A stretch of 55,397 nt of DNA, taken from assembly GCA_039819065.1 (NCBI GenBank), contig JBCBSS010000031.1:1-55397 (forward strand). The letters run 5' to 3'. Shown piece by piece: positions 51,653 to 55,397 of this stretch; positions within the stretch are counted from its first letter, which is position 1; every line of letters begins with the position of its first letter. The DNA is from JBCBSS01 sp039819065. Its GTDB lineage: Bacteria > Bacteroidota > Bacteroidia > Cytophagales > Cyclobacteriaceae. The notes under the pieces are model-generated. The model had not been told where the DNA came from. It searched no databases and worked only from the letters and a program-made list of their open reading frames with translations. Made by a program: the position numbers and the translations under genes.

Positions 51653-52005
51653 ATTTCAGCCATTTGCCCTTACAACGACTGGTTAAGCAAGGTGTGACAA
51701 AAACATTTGGGCTGCAAGTTTTTAGAATGAAGGAATTACCAGGAATAATAACTGCAAGCCTAATTTAGAAAGAGACATTGTCTACCCCCGCCAGCGGGGG
51801 ACAAAGAAGCACTTTGGATGATTAGTTTGCCGAACAAGCCTTAGGGTAAATGCTTGAAGTTCTGCCTTTTGTATCAAAATGTATAACCGACTAGATATAA
51901 TTGTTAAAAGCAATCGTCAGCAAGTCACGTGGTGTAATGATAATGTTAACCTATTTCAGGATTAACTATGTTTAACTGTAAACCTATTTCAGGACAAGAC
52001 AAGCA
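51653..52005. other. Gene-free region containing the left DUF559 repeat
   Basis: A 353-bp stretch without a gene. It holds the promoter side of the sigma gene and, at 51785-51959, a 175-bp repeat that recurs at 52465-52639. Just after the repeat CCTATTTCAGG occurs twice (51950-51960 and 51983-51993). Confidence 0.65.
51785..51959. repeat. 175-bp direct repeat, left copy (flanks DUF559 gene)
   Basis: Matches 52465-52639 in the same orientation over its full length with scattered substitutions: both begin CCCCCGCCAGCGGG, then ACAAA..AGCACTT, GATTAGT, TAGGGTAAAT, ATCAAAATGTATAACCGACT, AAAAGCAATCGTCAG and end in GATAATGT.AACCTA.TTCAG. Confidence 0.8.
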
Positions 52006-52434
52006 TTAACTCCCCTTTCTATTCCTCGCTCTTGGCAAAACTCCTTTTTCTTCTGACAATCTAGTTACCTCATTCTCAATATTCGTTGCGACATTTTCTA
52101 TAGAAGTAAGTACCTCCTCATCGGTAAATCTGAGCACGTTGAACCCTGCTTGTTCTAATGCTTGTTGACGCCGAATGTCGTTTTCTGCTACTTCTTCATA
52201 GCTATGAGTGATTCCATCTACCTCGATAATCAACCATAGCTCCTTGCACATAAAATCAGCGATGTATTGAAGGACAGGTCGTTGCCGTCTGAAGGTAAAG
52301 CCTTTTACTCCACCAGCTCTAAGTACATACTTCCAGAGGCTGGCTTCTGCCTTGGTCATGGTTTTACGGAGTGAGTTTGCTTTAGGGGTTAAATTCTTAT
52401 TGAAGCCATAGTTGTCGTCAGCAGAAGATTTCAT
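52006..52434 (-). CDS. DUF559-type (Vsr-like) endonuclease domain protein
   Basis: A 142-residue protein with the DUF559 pattern: NSLRKTMTKAEASLWKYVLR, then FRRQRPVLQYIADFMCKELWL, the acidic pair region in LIIEVDGITH, and RRQQALEQAGFNVLRFTDEEVL. The fold is of the PD-(D/E)xK nuclease superfamily, related to very-short-patch repair nucleases, with D and E of ADF and IEVDG as likely metal ligands. The target is unknown. The gene lies exactly between two 175-bp direct repeats, which suggests it moved or was duplicated as a cassette. Confidence 0.88.
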   Translation of the reverse strand: MKSSADDNYGFNKNLTPKANSLRKTMTKAEASLWKYVLRAGGVKGFTFRRQRPVLQYIADFMCKELWLIIEVDGITHSYEEVAENDIRRQQALEQAGFNVLRFTDEEVLTSIENVATNIENEVTRLSEEKGVLPRARNRKGS

Positions 52435-52464
52435 TAGGCAAATTTATGAAATGTCCACCCCCTG

Positions 52465-52639
52465 CCCCCGCCAGCGGGTGACAAATGAGCACTTCGTGTG
52501 ATTAGTAGTGCTCAGCAAGCCCTAGGGTAAATTCTTGAAATTCTGCCGTTTTATCAAAATGTATAACCGACTAGATTTGATTGTCAAAAGCAATCGTCAG
52601 TTAGTCACAGCGTGTGATGATAATGTAAACCTAATTCAG
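52465..52639. repeat. 175-bp direct repeat, right copy (flanks DUF559 gene)
   Basis: Second copy of 51785-51959, offset by 680 bp. It is itself bordered by an inverted pair of the CCCCTGCC.CCGCCAGCGGG.GACA block (52453-52483 and 52650-52679), giving a hairpin-ended unit of about 227 bp. Confidence 0.8.
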
Positions 52640-52649
52640 AGCGAAGCTC

Positions 52650-52679
52650 TGTCCCCCGCTGGCGGAGGCAGGGGATGGA
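52650..52679. repeat. CCCCCGCTGGCGGGGG-type palindromic repeat
   Basis: One of five copies of this G+C-rich block in the window; the others are at 23236-23267, 47657-47685, 51781-51803 and 52453-52483. It contrasts sharply with the A+T-rich sequence between genes. It is inverted relative to the copy at 52453. Confidence 0.7.
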
Positions 52680-52699
52680 AACACTCAATAATACTTATA

Positions 52700-53389
52700 T
52701 CAATCATTCTTCTGAATGTGGAAGTTAAACTCTGCCGTTCCTAAAGCTCCCCATAACCGCAGCCAAATAGGTAATAGCATTTCAGAACCTCTGGCCGTGG
52801 TAATATCTCCAAGGTCAATGATGTCTTGCTCAGGCCAGCCAAATTCTCCCAAGATGTTTTTAGTGACCTGTTTAGCGGCTTCATCATTTCCAGATATAAA
52901 TACGCTATGCCTTCCGCTGATCTTGGCTGGGTCTACCATGATCTGCGCATTCATAGTGTTGAGGGTTTTCACCACTTTGGCTTCAGGAAAAGTGCGCTGA
53001 ATCAACTCACCAAGAGAGTCCGTGTTGGTTGGGTTAAGGCTTGGCGGCATACCTTGAGAGAAATCTAAAGGATTGGCCAGGTCGATCAATACTTTTCCCT
53101 TGAAGTTTTCCGCTCCAGCAGCTTCCAAAGCAGCTATGGTGGCTTGACCTGATGTACAATTGAAAATCAATTCGCCACCAGCCGTGGCTTCTGCAAAAGC
53201 CTGCACAGCAATATCCTGGTGATCTTTGTACCAATCTTTAAAAGGTGGATTACCGTAGGCATCTCCTTCCTCACGTGTCAGTGTACTTTTAGGGTTTCTA
53301 GTGCCGAGCACTACTTCATGACCCAATGATTTCAATTTATCGGCAATGATCCTTCCGACCATACCTGTTCCTAATACTGTAATTTTCAT
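52700..53389 (-). CDS. NADP-binding F420-dependent-oxidoreductase-like protein
   Basis: A 229-residue protein from the chosen start MKITVLGTGMVG; an ATG 72 bp upstream would place the Rossmann motif too far in. The dinucleotide motif is GTGMVGRIIADKLKSLGHEVVLGTRNP. FIFNCTSG-like (LIFNCTSGQATIAALEA) and VKTLNTMNAQIMVDP follow the pattern of the NADPH-dependent F420 reductase-like family. It is likely an NADPH-dependent reductase, with substrate unknown; F420 itself is not expected in Bacteroidota. It is divergent from an HxlR regulator, its likely controller. Confidence 0.88.
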   Translation of the reverse strand: MKITVLGTGMVGRIIADKLKSLGHEVVLGTRNPKSTLTREEGDAYGNPPFKDWYKDHQDIAVQAFAEATAGGELIFNCTSGQATIAALEAAGAENFKGKVLIDLANPLDFSQGMPPSLNPTNTDSLGELIQRTFPEAKVVKTLNTMNAQIMVDPAKISGRHSVFISGNDEAAKQVTKNILGEFGWPEQDIIDLGDITTARGSEMLLPIWLRLWGALGTAEFNFHIQKND

Positions 53390-53411
53390 TTCTAATATGC
53401 TTTTGTTATTC

Positions 53412-53500
53412 ACTATCAAAAGTATATTTTTGGAATAGTCGGCACAAGATAGTTTCAACAAGGGAAGTCACTATCACTTTTGACTTAATTGCTGACTATC
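53412..53500. promoter_or_regulatory. Repeated ACTATC half-sites in the HxlR/oxidoreductase promoter region
   Basis: ACTATC occurs at 53412-53417, 53470-53475 and 53495-53500, its complement GATAGT at 53448-53453, and a one-mismatch form AATAGT at 53434-53439. All lie in the 144-bp divergent gap. GATAGT-n16-ACTATC forms an inverted pair. They are candidate HxlR binding sites. Confidence 0.5.
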
Positions 53501-53533
53501 AAATGGTTATGAACAAAAAATATTTGAAAAAAG

Positions 53534-53905
53534 ATGATTGTTGATGACGAAGAATACAAGTTCATAGTAAACGGGAAGGATTACCACTGTTCATTAGACA
53601 TCACCATGAGCTTCATAGGGGGTAAATGGAAGGCTGTGGTGCTTTGGTATTTGCGCAAGGGCAAAAAACGTTTTACAGAACTCAAAGCCCATGTACCTGA
53701 CATCACCGATAAGATGCTATCCTTACAACTCAAAGCCTTGGAAAGTGATGGCATCGTAGAACGCAAGCTCTACCCAGAAGTACCTCCTCGCGTAGAATAC
53801 CAACTCACAGAGGAGGGAAAGACACTCATTCCGGTCATCGAGGCGATAGCCCAATGGGGTAGAACCAAAGCAGAGAAGGAAGGCGAGATGGTGAGAGTGA
53901 AATAA
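53534..53905 (+). CDS. HxlR-family transcriptional regulator
   Basis: A 123-residue winged-helix protein with the HxlR hallmarks: CSLDITMSFIGGKWKAVVLWYL, RFTELKAHVPDITDKMLSLQLKALESDGIVER and the wing PRVEYQLTEEGKTLIPVIEAIAQWG. The N-terminal cysteine (Cys20 in YHCSLD) is in the place of redox-sensing cysteines in this family. It probably controls the divergent NADP-dependent oxidoreductase in response to electrophiles or oxidants, which is inferred from the gene arrangement. Confidence 0.93.
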   Translation: MIVDDEEYKFIVNGKDYHCSLDITMSFIGGKWKAVVLWYLRKGKKRFTELKAHVPDITDKMLSLQLKALESDGIVERKLYPEVPPRVEYQLTEEGKTLIPVIEAIAQWGRTKAEKEGEMVRVK

Positions 53906-54032
53906 TAGACTCAGGGTCATTGGTCAGTCGACTTCGTATTTGATTAATAAAATTCATATTTTCAAGAAAATAGTAAAGCGAAGCATCCTTCAAGAAGGGC
54001 ATGAAACCCGGCTTTAGAAACAGCAACCAAAA

Positions 54033-55307
54033 ATGAAAGTATCCTTTCCACTAATCACGCTCATTCTATTATGCTATCTAACCGGTTGTGGAGAAAAGCC
54101 ATCCGAATCAAAAGCGGGTTCCACAGAAGATCAAGTAGAAATCGCGGCACAAGATACTGTACAGGGTGAGATTGCTCCCGAAGAGGGCAATGTTGTGCAG
54201 AAAAGGCCGGGAAGTGTATATTATATAAAGTCAAAATCAGGCTTGGACTATTTTGATTCTCCCAAAGGCGAGCCGCTTGGAAAGTTTGCGTTCAATCAAA
54301 CCGTATATACTACCGTCTATCCTGATATGCCAGACCAAGTCGTTGTAGGGGAGGATACGCTAAATGGAGAATGGTTGGGTGTAGAAAGAGAAAGTGATAC
54401 GGTGTATGTATTTAGCGGGTTTTTAGGTTCTTCAAAGATATTCTCGGATTTGGCGTTATATGTAGCAAGTCCATTTACGGTTTACCAGAATCAAGAGTTT
54501 AGTGGGTTTGTGAATGTCTCTGAAAGCTATGGGTGGGCTTCAGAAGATGATCCGCCAATCATCCCGGAAGCGAAGTTAGGTCAAGATAGCTTGGCTTTGA
54601 GCCAAAAGTACAAATCGAGAATCCTCGCCAAAGCCAAGATTTCAGCGTCTGATACTGTTTTTATTTACAACTTCGTCTCGGATTCAGTATATGTCTACCC
54701 TGTGAACGAGCTATCCATGGCCGCCTACATAGACGTGTATTCTAAAGGAGATGACGATATCGATGAGTACAGTTACATGGTTGGTTTTGATTTAAAGCGC
54801 GAGTACAAGGCGCCCGGCATGAACTTTACCTATATAGGGCAAGAAAATATCTTTGAAACGGGGCATGTAACGCCTATTCTTTGGGAACCTTTAGCAGATG
54901 AGCGATTCCCAGATCAGTTCAAAAAGAATATTACCTCTCATGTGAGGGGTTGGTTACAGCATGCTACGCCTAATGAGTCATTCAAATTCTCGACCGACGG
55001 CCTTGATTATTATATCCAAAACCTGGTTGGGGAAAGTGGTAGAATATTGCGTTATATGGTGATCGTCGAATCAAAGACAGGTGAGCCGGTTTATCATGAC
55101 GTGATGTATGAAACTGAATCCCTGTATTTAGTGTCATTGAACCTGAAAAATGAACCCGATCAGTATCAATACCAATGGACTGGAAAGGTTTTTAAAAACA
55201 AGCCTGCGATGGTCTACGGTTTTCGCGGTAATAGCTTTGGGTGCCCATCGATTAAGTTTATAGGCACTGAACCTCCCATTGTCATACTTTGTGATAATAG
55301 GCATTAA
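54033..55307 (+). CDS. Lipoprotein of unknown function
   Basis: A 424-residue protein with a lipoprotein signal (LITLILLCYLTGC, Cys19) and an acidic, Ser/Glu-rich linker. The following soluble part (from about residue 60) begins SVYYIKSKSGLDYFDSPKGEPLGKFAFNQTVYT, which resembles an SH3-like module. I do not recognise the C-terminal half. It is a single plus-strand gene, complete in the window. Confidence 0.78.
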   Translation: MKVSFPLITLILLCYLTGCGEKPSESKAGSTEDQVEIAAQDTVQGEIAPEEGNVVQKRPGSVYYIKSKSGLDYFDSPKGEPLGKFAFNQTVYTTVYPDMPDQVVVGEDTLNGEWLGVERESDTVYVFSGFLGSSKIFSDLALYVASPFTVYQNQEFSGFVNVSESYGWASEDDPPIIPEAKLGQDSLALSQKYKSRILAKAKISASDTVFIYNFVSDSVYVYPVNELSMAAYIDVYSKGDDDIDEYSYMVGFDLKREYKAPGMNFTYIGQENIFETGHVTPILWEPLADERFPDQFKKNITSHVRGWLQHATPNESFKFSTDGLDYYIQNLVGESGRILRYMVIVESKTGEPVYHDVMYETESLYLVSLNLKNEPDQYQYQWTGKVFKNKPAMVYGFRGNSFGCPSIKFIGTEPPIVILCDNRH

Positions 55308-55397
55308 CACTTTATACAATGCTAAATGAGGTAGAAGCAAAGCATAAAAAGATGGTGAGGATGTGATATACAAATTGAACATACTAATCTAGTATTC

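Overview
The window reads as chromosomal DNA of a Bacteroidota member, most likely order Cytophagales (marine types such as Roseivirga, Fulvivirga or Reichenbachiella come to mind; genus not determinable by eye). Pointers are the Na+/sugar symporter-galK-galT operon, half-size YeeE/YedE proteins with rhodaneses, seven-TM AraC regulators, MacB/FtsX permeases with adenylate-rich leaders instead of Shine-Dalgarno sites, TANNTTTG-type -7 boxes, a pinensin-like RiPP leader, and many short palindromic repeats between genes. I see no rRNA, phage, integrase, transposase or CRISPR array.

Layout. 0-5.4 kb: tail of a membrane protein, a membrane-anchored class III nucleotide cyclase, and a tightly packed galactose operon on the minus strand. 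5.7-9.4 kb: MOSC protein, an AAC(6')-like acetyltransferase with a membrane protein, an AraC regulator bracketed by direct repeats, and a 2'-5' RNA ligase family protein. 9.6-13.6 kb: five-gene sulfur operon (periplasmic sulfurtransferase, two YeeE/YedE channels, a membrane-anchored rhodanese without its cysteine, a cysteine desulfurase-like enzyme). 13.8-18.6 kb: M28 peptidase with a C-terminal carbohydrate-binding fold, then succinate dehydrogenase/fumarate reductase A and B without the cytochrome b gene. 18.6-22.1 kb: a repeat-filled gap and a MarR-led operon with a double-palindrome operator. 22.2-29.5 kb: VOC protein, an ECF sigma operon whose second gene fuses an anti-sigma-like membrane segment to a YCII domain, two copies of a 142-bp MITE-like element, a permease and a membrane AraC regulator.

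29.7-36.4 kb: Pentapeptide_3-type membrane protein, four-helix-bundle protein, tRNA-Leu(UAA), tRNA-Gly(GCC) plus a tRNA-Gly fragment, fatty-acid desaturase, mutS and a SpoU/TrmH methyltransferase. 36.5-38.5 kb: an orphan lanthipeptide-type precursor beside a lipoprotein-type subtilase. 38.7-47.4 kb: nitroreductase, phosphofructokinase, a secreted carboxypeptidase-regulatory-like domain protein, polyphosphate glucokinase-like ROK kinase, aminotransferase, M14 peptidase and a small NTF2-like lipoprotein. 47.8-55.4 kb: an operon led by a sigma factor carrying an in-frame amber codon, followed by an exported haloalkane dehalogenase-like enzyme, a lipoprotein and a quinone oxidoreductase; a DUF559 nuclease gene between direct repeats; a divergent HxlR/NADP-oxidoreductase pair; and an unrecognised lipoprotein.

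Most genes are ordinary metabolism and upkeep. The best candidates for new biology are the RiPP precursor/subtilase pair, the YCII anti-sigma fusion, the sulfur operon with a cysteine-less rhodanese, the amber-interrupted sigma factor, and the repeat families (MITE pair, DUF559 cassette, roughly 400-bp inverted repeats about 24 kb apart). All functions are inferred from motifs read by eye; no searches were run.
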